Assembly (NCBI GenBank): GCA_947387575.1 | Contig: CANDOC010000012.1 | Coordinates: forward strand, 62,001 to 126,000 | Length of the DNA: 64,000 bases | Direction: 5' to 3' | Source of the DNA: Spongorhabdus nitratireducens | GTDB lineage: Bacteria; Pseudomonadota; Gammaproteobacteria; Pseudomonadales; Endozoicomonadaceae | In this document: positions 35,971-45,407 of the stretch, one piece after another | How positions within the stretch are numbered: position 1 is the first letter of the stretch | Layout of the letters: each line of letters starts with the position of its first letter | Program-made: the position numbers and the translations under genes | The notes under the pieces: model-generated | Database searches by the model: none | Seen by the model: only the letters and a program-made list of their open reading frames with translations | What the model was told of the DNA's origin: nothing

Positions 35971-38049
35971 TTAGTTACTGGCCAGGTTCTTGTCGTCCTG
36001 TTGCAGGAACCACTGACTTGGCAGGTAGGGATAGACCCGGTAGTACTCGTAAGATGAAGTTTTCGGGGTTTCGAAGTTAGCCAGCTTGTTGCTGCGATAA
36101 ACCGGAGATACCGCCTTAACCGTACCGATCATAAACAGGTCATCGACAACGCGTCTGGCAATCTGCTGACCAATCCGGTTGGACTCTTCAGTACCGGGTT
36201 GCAGCTGGACAAAGCGGCTGGCGAGCTCATCCATGGCATTAACCGTGGCGGGAGGACGAATACCTTCTGCACCGTTGCTGTCACGATATTGAGCCCACAG
36301 CATACCGGTACGGAGCCCGAAGAAACTGTCGTAAGGTGGCAGCAGGGTTTCGGTATTGCTGGCAATTGAAGCCAGAGGACGACCCACGGTCCAGTTCAGG
36401 ACTTCCAGTTCGTTGGCTGACTGGGCATTGCGATACTCGTCACTGGTCACTTCCTTGAGGGTGGTTTTGACCCCGATATCGGTCCAGTTAGTAGCAACAA
36501 TTTCAGCCAGCTCGGTCGGAATGCCCTGGGTGGTGTAGTGAATGGTCAGGCTGAGCTCACGACCGGAAGGCAGTTCTCTGACACCATTACCATTGGTGTC
36601 CTTGATACCGGCACGGTCGAGCAGTCGCTGTGCCAGTCTGACATCATAGCGGGTGTTGGCCTGTTTCAATTCACCGGAGATAAATGGCGTGGTATCGCCG
36701 TCAAAGGCGGTGTACTGGGTGGGCTTGCCCAGTTTAAAGTAGGCGACTTCGTTAATACGATTCCGGTCAATGGCAACCGACATGGCCTGACGGAATTCAT
36801 AGCGATTAAACAGTTCCCGCTTTTCCTGATCCTTTGCGGTCATATTGAAAGCAAAGGTTGCCATGCTGATCGTCGGTCTCAGAGAAACTTTATAATTGCC
36901 TGCCCTGCGGTTTTCCAGCAGTACGGGAGCTGAGGGCAGGTTGATAGCCTGTGACTTGTAGTCAACGTCGCCGGAAATCAGGCGTGCGGTCTGAATATCT
37001 TCATCACCGATAAAGACTTCGCTGATTTCATTAATATAAGGCAGCTGATTACCAGCGGTATCCACCTGGAAGAAGTACGGGTTGGCAACCAGACGGCGGC
37101 CTTCCAGTGTGTCTTCAATCACAATATGGGATTCCAGCGTCGGAGCGATAGCGGTGAAACCGGCCTTAACCAGACGATCGGAAGCGGCCTTGTCTTTCAG
37201 CAGCGGTGTCGGCACATCCTTCCAGTCAGACTGGCCGTAATAGAAATTGACGGCGGCATAGCCATTTTCAAAGCCCAGTGATTTGGCCAGATTGTCTGCT
37301 TCCGGATTCAGTGCCGGATGGAACTTGCCAATCAAATGCATCGGCTGGAAGGGCTGGGCATAATCCTGGGCAAACATGGCAACCAGAGCCGGCTTCGGAG
37401 CATTCAGGCTGAAACGGACGGTGGTGTCATCCAGAACTTCAACTTTCATCGGCTTGCCGTCAGACAGAAAACGCTCCTTGGGTTTTTCAATAACGTTTTC
37501 ATCCATCACCAGATGGTTGTACCAGAAGGCAATATCTTCTGCGGTGAAAGGATGTCCGTCTGACCATTTGTGACCCTTACGCAGGTTCATGGTCAGCTCG
37601 GTAAAGTCTTTGTTCCACTGCCAGGATTTGGCCACATTGGGCACAACCGTAGCCAGGTCATCACTGAAACGGGTCAGGTTGACGTGGCGAACAGACAGAA
37701 GGTCTGAAGTACCGGACTCGGTTGCCTTGGAAATGCCGTCCAGTACACCGCCGTACTGACCTACACGCTGGTATGGAGCAATGATTAATGGCTCTTCCGG
37801 CAGCCGCTGTGCCAGTGGTTTGAGTTCAGGGTTGCCGCCAATGCGCTGATTCAGAGCGGCGATCGCCGGATTTTCTGCAAACCCGAGCTGGCAATCGTAT
37901 TTTTGTTCATATTCAGATTTTTCAAACAGGTGAGGATATTTCCCTCCAGCCTGCGGGCCGGCAGCAGCCGGACATGAGGCCGCCATGCTCTGGTTTGAAA
38001 TCACCGCAGCCAGTAAAGAGATTGCACCTGCGCCAAGCAGCTTTGACAT
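35971..38049 (-). CDS. yejA: Periplasmic solute-binding protein, family 5 (YejA-like)
   Basis: A 692-aa extracytoplasmic binding protein with a signal peptide (LLGAGAISLLAAVISNQSMA). SBP family 5 landmarks are VAKSWQWNKDFTELTMNLR, GHKWSDGHPFTAEDIAFWY, EFRQAMSVAIDRNRINEV and RLLDRAGIKDTNGNG. It is longer than E. coli YejA (604 aa). In the first 60 residues two cysteines (ASCPAAAG and KYDCQLG) could form a disulfide. Family members bind oligopeptides. Here the position directly after phnW-phnX-hydrolase suggests a ligand containing 2-aminoethylphosphonate; this is inference. Confidence 0.9.
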   Translation of the reverse strand: MSKLLGAGAISLLAAVISNQSMAASCPAAAGPQAGGKYPHLFEKSEYEQKYDCQLGFAENPAIAALNQRIGGNPELKPLAQRLPEEPLIIAPYQRVGQYGGVLDGISKATESGTSDLLSVRHVNLTRFSDDLATVVPNVAKSWQWNKDFTELTMNLRKGHKWSDGHPFTAEDIAFWYNHLVMDENVIEKPKERFLSDGKPMKVEVLDDTTVRFSLNAPKPALVAMFAQDYAQPFQPMHLIGKFHPALNPEADNLAKSLGFENGYAAVNFYYGQSDWKDVPTPLLKDKAASDRLVKAGFTAIAPTLESHIVIEDTLEGRRLVANPYFFQVDTAGNQLPYINEISEVFIGDEDIQTARLISGDVDYKSQAINLPSAPVLLENRRAGNYKVSLRPTISMATFAFNMTAKDQEKRELFNRYEFRQAMSVAIDRNRINEVAYFKLGKPTQYTAFDGDTTPFISGELKQANTRYDVRLAQRLLDRAGIKDTNGNGVRELPSGRELSLTIHYTTQGIPTELAEIVATNWTDIGVKTTLKEVTSDEYRNAQSANELEVLNWTVGRPLASIASNTETLLPPYDSFFGLRTGMLWAQYRDSNGAEGIRPPATVNAMDELASRFVQLQPGTEESNRIGQQIARRVVDDLFMIGTVKAVSPVYRSNKLANFETPKTSSYEYYRVYPYLPSQWFLQQDDKNLASN

Positions 38050-38126
38050 GATGTAGTTTCCTTTGAATTATCGTTATTGTTTTAAGCGATGCTTTTAAAG
38101 GGTTGTTTCAGGGCGTTTTCAGATGT

Positions 38127-38945
38127 TTATTGCAGCAAGCCTTCAGTTACCGACTTGCCGTGATTCGGGATTTTCAGCAGTTCGCATGCCACACCACAGA
38201 TCTCTGTTTGTTCGGGAATACACTGCTGCAAATGAGAGAACCGGCTGCCAATAGCAAACAGGGGAATTTCCCGTTCTTCCGGCAGGATGCCGCCATGGCT
38301 GCGATCACTGTTCATGCCATGATCGGCGGTAATCAGAATCTGATAGCCGGCGTCTATCCAGCGGGGCAAGTGGTTGGAAAGTGCCACATCCGTGTGGCGA
38401 ACCCGGTTGCGGTAGTGGGCGCTGTCACCACCTTCCCGGTGTCCGGCATCATCGATATTCATCGGATGGATCAGCAGGAAATCGGGATCGTGCCGTTGCA
38501 GCAGCATTTCAGCATCCAGTAACAGGTGATCGTCCGGATAATGGTCTGCATGGTAAAAGCAGCCATACTGAATCAGATATTCAGCGTTGCTGGTATGACG
38601 ATCCCGAATCGGGTCATAAGGTGCCCGGTTATAGAGTTCGCTGACCCAGTGATAAGCTGCAGCGGCTGTTGTAAGCCCTGCCTGCTGTGCAAGGCTGAAA
38701 ATACTTTGCTGACTGGAGTTGCGGGTAATCTGGTTATGAACAATACCGCTTGTAGCTGGAGTAACACCGGTCAGAATGGTTTCGTAAAGCGGGCGGGAGA
38801 GTGAGGGTAATTCACATTCCAGTTTGTATAAGGTTGCGCTTCCCTGCGCACACAGTGCCTGGAGAAACCCCATGCACTTCTCTGCGGTCTCAAACCTGAG
38901 ACCATCGAGTACCACCAGAATAACTTTATTGGTCTTGTCTGCCAT
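38127..38945 (-). CDS. Alkaline-phosphatase-superfamily hydrolase (phosphodiesterase-like)
   Basis: A compact 272-aa member of the alkaline phosphatase/nucleotide pyrophosphatase superfamily. Metal-ligand motifs are visible: Asp 14 in VVLDGLRF, a Ser nucleophile region ELPSLSRPLYETILTG (Ser 48 or 50), MNIDDAGH (Asp 165/166, His 169), ITADHGM (Asp 208, His 209) and SHGG (His 217). It has no signal peptide, so it is cytoplasmic. It lies between phnX and yejA on one strand. It could hydrolyse a phosphonate or phosphate ester brought in by the transporter. It is too short to be a classic PhnA (phosphonoacetate hydrolase, about 400 aa). Confidence 0.82.
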   Translation of the reverse strand: MADKTNKVILVVLDGLRFETAEKCMGFLQALCAQGSATLYKLECELPSLSRPLYETILTGVTPATSGIVHNQITRNSSQQSIFSLAQQAGLTTAAAAYHWVSELYNRAPYDPIRDRHTSNAEYLIQYGCFYHADHYPDDHLLLDAEMLLQRHDPDFLLIHPMNIDDAGHREGGDSAHYRNRVRHTDVALSNHLPRWIDAGYQILITADHGMNSDRSHGGILPEEREIPLFAIGSRFSHLQQCIPEQTEICGVACELLKIPNHGKSVTEGLLQ

Positions 38946-39054
38946 GGTGACCTGCTCAACCCTGACGCTGTTATCTGTTATGAGTTGCAGTCAAGGTTAG
39001 GCAGGTAGTGTGAACAAAATAAGTCGGCCTGAAGACAGATTTATGACAGTGTCT

Positions 39055-39885
39055 TCAGGGGCGCTCGCCTGCTTTCATTCGGGCTTCAATGGCTTCAATA
39101 ACTGCCGGCAGTTCGGCAACGGAGTCAATGACGTAGTGGGCACCAGCCTGTTGTAACCGGGTATAGGCTTGCTGTCGTTTTGTATTCTGCTCGGTGGCGG
39201 ACAGGGCATTCCACGCAGCCGGTTCCATTCCGACTTCATTTCCGGATACTGCAACACCAACAGTCCAGAGTCCGGCATTAAGTCCCTCTTCAATGCCTGG
39301 TATGGTGTCGTCAACCTTGATGCAGCCCTGCAGGTTTGCAACTTCCAGCTGCAGCAGGTTTTGCAGTGCCATATGGGGCCAGGGGCGACCGCGGGGTACA
39401 TCTGTGGCAGCCACAACGCTTGCAGGACTGAAGCCCTGATCGGCCGCACTGGCAATCAGGTTTTCAATCATGGCCTGACTGTAACCGGTATTGCTGCCGA
39501 CTTTGATGTCGCGCTGCTGAAGATAATCAAATGTTTCACGGGTGCCGGGAATCAGGGCAGTGCGCTGATTAATCGCTTCGACCTGAATTGGAATAAATTC
39601 CTGATACAGCCGGTCTATATCAGCCTCGCTGGCCTCACTGCCATAAACTTCGATCCAAGCCTTGCGGATACGGGGCATGGCCAGCAACTGACAGATATGC
39701 TCCCGCTTTTCAGTGCCCATTGGTACTCGGGCTTCAGCCTGGGTAATAGCCACCTTGTTGCGTTCAAACAGCAGGCAGAAAGCATTGATCGGTGCCAGTG
39801 AACCATAGTCCACCACAGTGCCGGCCCAGTCGAAAATTACAGCTTGAACCGGACCGATATAATGGCGTGTGTAGGTATACGTCAT
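39055..39885 (-). CDS. phnX: Phosphonoacetaldehyde hydrolase
   Basis: PhnX cleaves the C-P bond of phosphonoacetaldehyde to acetaldehyde and phosphate. The HAD nucleophile Asp 19 is in VIFDWAGTVVDYGS. The Schiff-base Lys 60 is in the diagnostic MGTEKREHI. VAATDVPRGRPWPHMAL, CIKVDDTIPGIEEGLNAGLW and GNEVG are further PhnX signatures. ATG 39885 (GAGAGAA upstream) gives 276 aa; an ATG at 39906 has no RBS. It follows phnW on the same strand, giving the two-step 2-AEP pathway. Confidence 0.96.
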   Translation of the reverse strand: MTYTYTRHYIGPVQAVIFDWAGTVVDYGSLAPINAFCLLFERNKVAITQAEARVPMGTEKREHICQLLAMPRIRKAWIEVYGSEASEADIDRLYQEFIPIQVEAINQRTALIPGTRETFDYLQQRDIKVGSNTGYSQAMIENLIASAADQGFSPASVVAATDVPRGRPWPHMALQNLLQLEVANLQGCIKVDDTIPGIEEGLNAGLWTVGVAVSGNEVGMEPAAWNALSATEQNTKRQQAYTRLQQAGAHYVIDSVAELPAVIEAIEARMKAGERP

Positions 39886-39930
39886 TGTTGTTCTCTCGTT
39901 TTGCATAAATCAGCAGGCTTATGTCAACAG

Positions 39931-41055
39931 TTATGTCAACAGAGCCTGAGCTTCCAGCTGAATGTTCATCAGTTCCAGAACTTCATCTATCACATCCAGC
40001 AACTCATCAATCTGGGTACCAAACAGACGACCAATACAACCGATACGGAAGCTGTCAGCTTCGGTCAGTTTGCCGGGGTAGATAATGAAACCGCGCTCTT
40101 TCAGCAGGTTGTAGAAGCGTTTGAATTCAAACCTGGGGTGATCCGGGGACAGGAAGGTGACAATGATGGGAGATAACCAGCGTTCTTCCAGCAGGGTCTG
40201 AAATCCTCTGGCCCGCATACCGGAAACCAGCCGGTTACAGTTACTGCTGTAACGTGCCAGCCTGCCGCGACTGCCGCCTTCGGCTTCATGTTCATGCAGT
40301 GCGGCAAGAAATGCAGCGACGATATGGGTTGGCGGGGTATAGCGCCACTGTCCGGTACGTTCCATATATTGCCACTGGTCATACAGATCCATGCTGAGGG
40401 AATGAGCATTACCCCCGGCCTGAGCCAGAACCTCTTGCCGGATCAGGGCATAACCAAAACCGGGAACGCCTTCAAAACATTTGTTGGCTGAGGATACCAG
40501 TGCGTCAAACTTCAGTTTTTGCGCATCAATCGGTAAAGCGCCGAAGGCACTCATGGAATCAATAATCAGACTGCGCCCGGCCTGATCTACAACCCGGGCA
40601 ATATCTTCCACCGGATTAAGAATGCCCGAGCTGGTTTCGCAGTGAACCACTGCAACATGGGTAATATCGGGATCGTCTTGTAGAAAGGATTTCACCTCAT
40701 GGGGCAGGGGGGGCAGGTAATCACCCTTGTCGAGGGTTACATAATTGCGTCCTAGATAATCGCAGATTTTTCCCATCCGCTGGCCATAGGCGCCATTCAT
40801 TAAAATCAGCACCTTGCCATCCGCAGGAATAACGGTTGCCAGAGTAGCTTCTACTGCAAACGTGCCGCTGCCCTGTATCGGCACACATTCATGGCTGCTG
40901 GTGGCGTTGGCTTCAGCCAGCAGACGCTGGCGTACTTCGGTGGTGATGGCATTGAAGTCGCTGTCCCATGAACCCCAGTCATGCAGCATGGCCTGCTTGG
41001 TTTCCATGGACGTAGTGATCGGTCCGGGTGTTAGCAGGTAAGGATCACGTTTCAT
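39931..41055 (-). CDS. phnW: 2-aminoethylphosphonate:pyruvate aminotransferase
   Basis: PhnW moves the amino group of 2-AEP to pyruvate, giving phosphonoacetaldehyde and alanine. The start [20 protein letters not shown] is the family N-terminus. The PLP lysine is Lys 192 in [16 protein letters not shown], and Asp 166 in [10 protein letters not shown] should contact the cofactor. [20 protein letters not shown] is near the end. Length is 374 aa from ATG 41055, close to the usual 370. It is the first gene of the inferred phnWX-hydrolase-yejABEF operon; a frame to 41172 runs through non-family sequence. Confidence 0.96.
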   Translation of the reverse strand: MKRDPYLLTPGPITTSMETKQAMLHDWGSWDSDFNAITTEVRQRLLAEANATSSHECVPIQGSGTFAVEATLATVIPADGKVLILMNGAYGQRMGKICDYLGRNYVTLDKGDYLPPLPHEVKSFLQDDPDITHVAVVHCETSSGILNPVEDIARVVDQAGRSLIIDSMSAFGALPIDAQKLKFDALVSSANKCFEGVPGFGYALIRQEVLAQAGGNAHSLSMDLYDQWQYMERTGQWRYTPPTHIVAAFLAALHEHEAEGGSRGRLARYSSNCNRLVSGMRARGFQTLLEERWLSPIIVTFLSPDHPRFEFKRFYNLLKERGFIIYPGKLTEADSFRIGCIGRLFGTQIDELLDVIDEVLELMNIQLEAQALLT

Positions 41056-41168
41056 GAGATTTCCCCGGGTCTGCGTTGCAGCGCAGTTGTGATTGTTGGT
41101 ATCAGGTTTAGAGCAGTTTACCGGGAGAAGCGAGGAGATTTGGTTAAGGTTTGGTGACAACTGACATT

Positions 41169-42002
41169 TCACTCAGCGCCTTGCTCAAGTGGCGGTGGGG
41201 AGTAGCAATGAGGCTGGGGATGGACAGCTTGATGCATGTAGAGCCAGATACTGGGCCCGAAAACATAGAGTAATGAGTGCATCATGCTACTCACCGTTAT
41301 GTCTAAAGCCCATTTTTCTACGAACCCGTAATCGCTGTTGGTGAAGAAAACAAATAACAGGTTGCCGAAGCCTTCGAGCCTGGTGCTGGATAGCGTAATA
41401 AGATCTTTGGTGAGAGAGCAGTAGATCAGTGCAAGACTATTGGGTGAGTTTTGATCGGTGAGTGCATTTTGTAAGGAGTCCAAAGCGGCTTCCATTTGAT
41501 TCGGGCAAACTACAATATGCTTGCCGATCTTGTAAATACCCTTCTTGCTTTGCATATAGCGGCAATAATTTTTGATGTTTGCCGCTGTGGTCAGATCAGC
41601 CATTAAGCTTGCGACTACATATGGGGCGATGCTAGCTCTTAGCAATCCTTTATATGCTGAATCGTCTAACTCATAGCAAGCGGGTTCATAACTTATATAG
41701 ACACGGGGCGAGGACGACAAGTCCAGATGTTGTGGCCTGTTTTTATGCCCGGGATGTTCAGATGGAATATCGGGATACTCTGAGTACGATTGCTGTCGTA
41801 ATAGTGTGGGTGGCTTGGTTGAAGCGTTTGAAAAGGGAGTAGAGTTGCTTCTGTTGTAGGACGGTTTCGCTTCTTCTAACGCACACAGAATACATAAAGA
41901 AATGGATTCCGGTGTTTTTCGAGCACACTTCAGACAGGATGCAGAAGAAACCTGAAAAGGCCATATCAATAGCAATATTGGTAGCCATACCCATCTTTTC
42001 AT
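41169..42002 (-). CDS. Secreted protein of unknown function (277 aa)
   Basis: A signal peptide is clear ([20 protein letters not shown]). The mature start [19 protein letters not shown] has four cysteines in CX2C-like spacing. A polar segment follows, then a helical region and a hydrophobic stretch near the C-terminus ([19 protein letters not shown]). I do not recognise a family. The start is ATG 42002, or GTG 42005; AGGAG lies upstream. It is 114 bases upstream of phnW on the same strand and might share its promoter, though no functional link is visible. Confidence 0.65.
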   Translation of the reverse strand: MKRWVWLPILLLIWPFQVSSASCLKCARKTPESISLCILCALEEAKPSYNRSNSTPFSNASTKPPTLLRQQSYSEYPDIPSEHPGHKNRPQHLDLSSSPRVYISYEPACYELDDSAYKGLLRASIAPYVVASLMADLTTAANIKNYCRYMQSKKGIYKIGKHIVVCPNQMEAALDSLQNALTDQNSPNSLALIYCSLTKDLITLSSTRLEGFGNLLFVFFTNSDYGFVEKWALDITVSSMMHSLLYVFGPSIWLYMHQAVHPQPHCYSPPPLEQGAE

Positions 42003-42072
42003 CACGAGTACTCCTACCGCTTTCCACTATTAGCTATAGCTGAAATCCGCTGTAACCGGGCGATTATGGCAA

Positions 42073-43353
42073 TTATTTTATCGCATAAACCTTCATGATA
42101 TCGTTCCAGCAGGTTGTATAGTGAGGGCTGCAATGTTGCTGATTCATATGCCATGACTGTGGTTGAAAACCCATGGCTGCAGGACGGATAGTGTGGCGGC
42201 CAAAACGCTGGTTAATACTGTCGATCACCGGCATCAGATCCGGTTTTATAACGGCTGGTGGCTGGATCAAATCATTCTGCAGGCTGGTTTCAGTACATAA
42301 ATCCAGCAGTACAAAACCGGCTTTCTTATATTCAAATCCCTGCCGGTATAGTGTGTTCAAAGCCGGAACAAGTAGCCGAAGCCATGGGCGAGTGTCGTTT
42401 GTGGGGTTGGGCAGGGCTAACCGAATGCTGCGATTATACTGGGCGGTATCATTTCGAAAGGGATCTGTGCGAATAAAGAGTATCGCTTCCCTTGCCAGTT
42501 TCTGCTGCCGTCTCAGTTTCTCGCAGGCCCGGGACACAAAACTGACCAGTGCAGCATGCAGCTCACGTTTGGTATGAACCCGCTGGCCAAAGCTGCGGGA
42601 GCACATAATTTCATGTTTATTACCGGTTCCGGTCTCTTCCCAGGGAATACAGCTCTCTCCCTGCAGTTCACAGACCGTGCGTTCCAGTACTACTGAAAAC
42701 TGCTTTCTGATCCAGTGATGATTGCAGGCGACAAGATCGGCAGCGGATAAAATATTATGCTTCCTGAGTCGTTTGCCAATATTGCGCCCGACGCCCCAGA
42801 CTTCTTCGACCGGCATGATCTTCATCAGCCGTAGCTGCCGTGCCGGATCAGTTAAATCAACCACGCCACCGGTAGCTGCAAATTGTTTGGCCGCATGATT
42901 AGCCAGCTTGGCCAGGGTTTTAGTAGTGGCAATGCCGACCCCGATGGGGAGTCCGGTCCACTGCATAACCCGCTGTTTCATCTTGTTTCCGATTTGCTCC
43001 AGCTGCTCCAGTGGAAAACCGCTTAGGTCAACAAAAGCCTCATCAATGGAGTAAACCTCAACACCGGGACTGAACTGCTCCAGAACCGACATGAAGCGGG
43101 ATGACATATCGCCATACAGGGCATAGTTGGAGCTGCGCAGCAGAATCTGCCCGCGTTCGACCTGCTGGCGTACTTTAAAAGCCGGAGTGCCCATTGCAAT
43201 GCCCAGTGCTTTCAACTCCCGGGTACGGGCAATAATACAGCCGTCGTTATTACTCAGTACGCCCAGCGGTTTGTTTCGCAAGCCCGGGTCAAATACCTGC
43301 TCACAGGAACAGTAAAACGAGTTGGCATCACACAGGGCAATAACCTGTTTCAT
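42073..43353 (-). CDS. umuC: DNA polymerase V catalytic subunit
   Basis: A Y-family translesion polymerase of 426 aa. The metal site is in ALCDANSFYCSCEQVF and VYSIDEAFVDLSG. The steric-gate region (SNNDGCIIARTRELKALGI) and the helix-hairpin-helix (EEVWGVGRNIGKRLRKHNI) are present, with the UmuC little-finger domain behind. Its start overlaps the umuD stop by 4 bases. Expression should be SOS-controlled through the LexA box ahead of umuD. Confidence 0.96.
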   Translation of the reverse strand: MKQVIALCDANSFYCSCEQVFDPGLRNKPLGVLSNNDGCIIARTRELKALGIAMGTPAFKVRQQVERGQILLRSSNYALYGDMSSRFMSVLEQFSPGVEVYSIDEAFVDLSGFPLEQLEQIGNKMKQRVMQWTGLPIGVGIATTKTLAKLANHAAKQFAATGGVVDLTDPARQLRLMKIMPVEEVWGVGRNIGKRLRKHNILSAADLVACNHHWIRKQFSVVLERTVCELQGESCIPWEETGTGNKHEIMCSRSFGQRVHTKRELHAALVSFVSRACEKLRRQQKLAREAILFIRTDPFRNDTAQYNRSIRLALPNPTNDTRPWLRLLVPALNTLYRQGFEYKKAGFVLLDLCTETSLQNDLIQPPAVIKPDLMPVIDSINQRFGRHTIRPAAMGFQPQSWHMNQQHCSPHYTTCWNDIMKVYAIK

Positions 43354-43772
43354 CGCAATGAATGAATGACTTCAGTAACAACGCCCCAGATATCGAGTTG
43401 CTGTTCGGTTGTCAGATGAATCGGGGGATAGTCCGGATGCTCGGACATCAGTATTGGCTTGTCATTCCGCCACACTAAACGCTTGGCAATCAGTTCGCCG
43501 TCCAGCAGGGCAATAACGATATCGTTGTGTCCGGGTTTCAGAGCCCGGTCAATCAGCAGCAAATCGCCATCATGAATACCGGCTCCCATCATGGATTTAC
43601 CCTGGGCCCGGGCAAAGAAGGTGGCCGCCGGATGCCGAATCAGCAGCTGATCCAGAGACAGGCTGTCTTCAAGGTAGTCTGCCGCCGGACTTGAAAAGCC
43701 ACAGGCTGCTGGATGCTGATAAAAGGGGTAGGTTGCTGCTGACCGGGAGGGCTGGAGAGGAACAGGGACCAT
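43350..43772 (-). CDS. umuD: DNA polymerase V accessory subunit, self-cleaving
   Basis: From ATG 43772 the protein has 140 aa, and the key residues fall at the same numbers as in E. coli: cleavage site Cys 24-Gly 25 in AACGFSSPAADY, Ser 60 in ARAQGKSMMGAG and Lys 97 in GELIAKRLV. RecA-stimulated self-cleavage yields UmuD', which joins UmuC. The longer frame to 43832 would cross the LexA box and is rejected. Confidence 0.96.
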   Translation of the reverse strand: MVPVPLQPSRSAATYPFYQHPAACGFSSPAADYLEDSLSLDQLLIRHPAATFFARAQGKSMMGAGIHDGDLLLIDRALKPGHNDIVIALLDGELIAKRLVWRNDKPILMSEHPDYPPIHLTTEQQLDIWGVVTEVIHSLR

Positions 43773-43785
43773 GACTGAAATCCTG

Positions 43786-43805
43786 TGCTGTATGTATATA
43801 CAGTA
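43786..43805 (-). promoter_or_regulatory. LexA (SOS) box of umuDC
   Basis: TGCTGTATGTATATACAGTA matches the SOS consensus TACTGTATATATATACAGTA with changes at 2 positions. Its near edge is 13 bases upstream of the umuD start. It places umuDC under LexA. Confidence 0.93.
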
Positions 43806-44086
43806 TAGTTGTGAAGTCAGCTCTTCTGTCAAGGTGCATTCAATTATGATGGCAATGCTTTAATTTGATCCGCATCGATATGTTATTAAGTGCCGGTTAT
43901 TTTTGCTTTGTATCAATTAATGCGTCGGCAGTTTTGTTTGAAGGAGTGGCGGTAACCATTTTTACTGCTTCAGGTCATTTAAATCATAAACCGAAAGCTA
44001 TAGATTCCGCTGCATCAAGTTCCGCCTTTTATTTTGTGATTGCTACCTAAAAATCCTTCTTGCAATACTAAATAGGAAATGTCGCT
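43806..44086. other. Intergenic region before the triple-RidA gene
   Basis: About 280 bases hold the divergent promoters of umuDC and the RidA-fusion gene. A 61-codon frame at 43865-44050 has no good RBS or recognisable protein features, so I do not call it. TAGGAAA upstream of 44087 is the probable Shine-Dalgarno of the next gene. Confidence 0.5.
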
Positions 44087-45322
44087 ATGTGTGCCGATAT
44101 TGTGAAACTTTCAAGAAATACAGAAAGTGCACCTGTAAGTTCTTTTTCTACGCAAACGGTCGCTTTTTCTCATTACAATAATATTTCTGCTCAATTACCC
44201 GTAGATCCGAAAACGGGTGAAATTGTAATTGGGGATGTAAAGCAACAGGCAAAACAATGTCTGGAAAATATTAAAGCGATTGTAGAAAGTATCGGCCATG
44301 TTATGGACGATGTTGTTAAACTCAATATTTTTGTCAAGAACATCGCTGATCTTACAGAGATTGATGAAGTTTATACAACGTTCTTCCAAAGTGATCTGCC
44401 TACACGAACAACCGTCGCTGTTGCTGCTTTACCAATGAGCGATGCCTTGGTTCAAATTGATGCACTGATTTCTAACGGTGAAGGTACTGCACCACAAGAT
44501 CCCTGCGATCTCATTAAAGTTTCAAGAAATACAGAAAATGCACCAAAAGGTCTGTATTCACAAACAGCGGCTTTTTCTCACTACAATAACCTTTCATCTC
44601 AATTACCTGTTGACCCGAAAACAGGTGAAATCGTAGCAGGTGGCGTCAAGGAGCAGGCTGAACAGTGCCTGACCAACATTAAAGCCATTCTGGAAAGCAT
44701 CGACCATGTGATGGATGACGTTGTTAAAACAACAATTTTCCTTAAAGACATTTCTGATGCAGAAGCTGTAAATGAAGTTTGTGAAAAGTTCTTTCCAAAC
44801 TACGTGCCTGCTCGAACACATATCAGTGCTTCAGCTTTACCGATGGATGCTCTGGTTCAGATTGATACCGTTGTATCCCATGGTGATGGTACACCACCAC
44901 AACTTCCTGAAGATGCTCGCCTGATTGTTATAGAAGCAAACAATACAGACAAAGCACCGAACGCTTCTTATTCACATACCGTTGCTTTCTCTCATTACAA
45001 TCATATCTCTGGTCAATTGCCGTTAAATCCGGAAACAAGTGAAATTTTAGCGGGTGGTGTTAAAGAGCAGGCAGAACAATGTCTGAAAAACATCAAGGCA
45101 ATTATTGAAAGTGTCGACCATGTTATGGACGATACCGTGAAAATGAATATTCAACTTAAGAATATTGAAGATATTGATGCTGTAAACGAAGTTTACACCA
45201 CTTTCTTTAAAGGCGATCTTCCGGCAAGAACCGTGTTTGGTGTTTCAGATATTCCTATGAATGCCCTGGTTCAAATTGATGCGGTTGTTTCTAATTGTGA
45301 AGGTACACCTCCACAGGAATAA
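44087..45322 (+). CDS. Three tandem RidA (YjgF/YER057c) domains in one polypeptide
   Basis: The 411-aa product is three RidA-like repeats at residues 4-132, 141-267 and 278-406. Each has SHYN...QLP, a PKTGEI-like or PETSEI turn, KxQAxQCLxNIKAI, VMDD, and a P(T/A)RT...P segment. RidA hydrolyses reactive imines and enamines and normally works as a homotrimer of about 130 aa subunits. The substrate-binding Arg is kept in all repeats (Arg 107, 243, 381). The usual C-terminal Glu of (V/I)EIEA is Asp in all three (VQIDAL, VQIDTV, VQIDAV). The repeats differ widely at codon level, so the triplication is old. No signal peptide. The gene looks more AT-rich than its neighbours. Confidence 0.88.
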   Translation: MCADIVKLSRNTESAPVSSFSTQTVAFSHYNNISAQLPVDPKTGEIVIGDVKQQAKQCLENIKAIVESIGHVMDDVVKLNIFVKNIADLTEIDEVYTTFFQSDLPTRTTVAVAALPMSDALVQIDALISNGEGTAPQDPCDLIKVSRNTENAPKGLYSQTAAFSHYNNLSSQLPVDPKTGEIVAGGVKEQAEQCLTNIKAILESIDHVMDDVVKTTIFLKDISDAEAVNEVCEKFFPNYVPARTHISASALPMDALVQIDTVVSHGDGTPPQLPEDARLIVIEANNTDKAPNASYSHTVAFSHYNHISGQLPLNPETSEILAGGVKEQAEQCLKNIKAIIESVDHVMDDTVKMNIQLKNIEDIDAVNEVYTTFFKGDLPARTVFGVSDIPMNALVQIDAVVSNCEGTPPQE

Positions 45323-45350
45323 CTGATATTTAATTCCAGGTAAGAAATGT

Positions 45351-45389
45351 CTGATCCTTGTAAACTGAAATTCTGTTTACAAGGATCAG
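45351..45389. terminator. Hairpin between convergent RidA-fusion and M48 genes
   Basis: A perfect 15-bp stem (CTGATCCTTGTAAAC / GTTTACAAGGATCAG) with a 9-base loop sits 29 bases after the RidA-fusion stop. No long T-run follows, but its position suits a two-way terminator. Confidence 0.6.
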
Positions 45390-45407
45390 GCGCATCTGGT
45401 ATCGATA

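Noticed and set aside
43865..44050. 61-codon frame between umuD and the RidA fusion
   Set aside because: No Shine-Dalgarno and no recognisable features; more likely promoter DNA.
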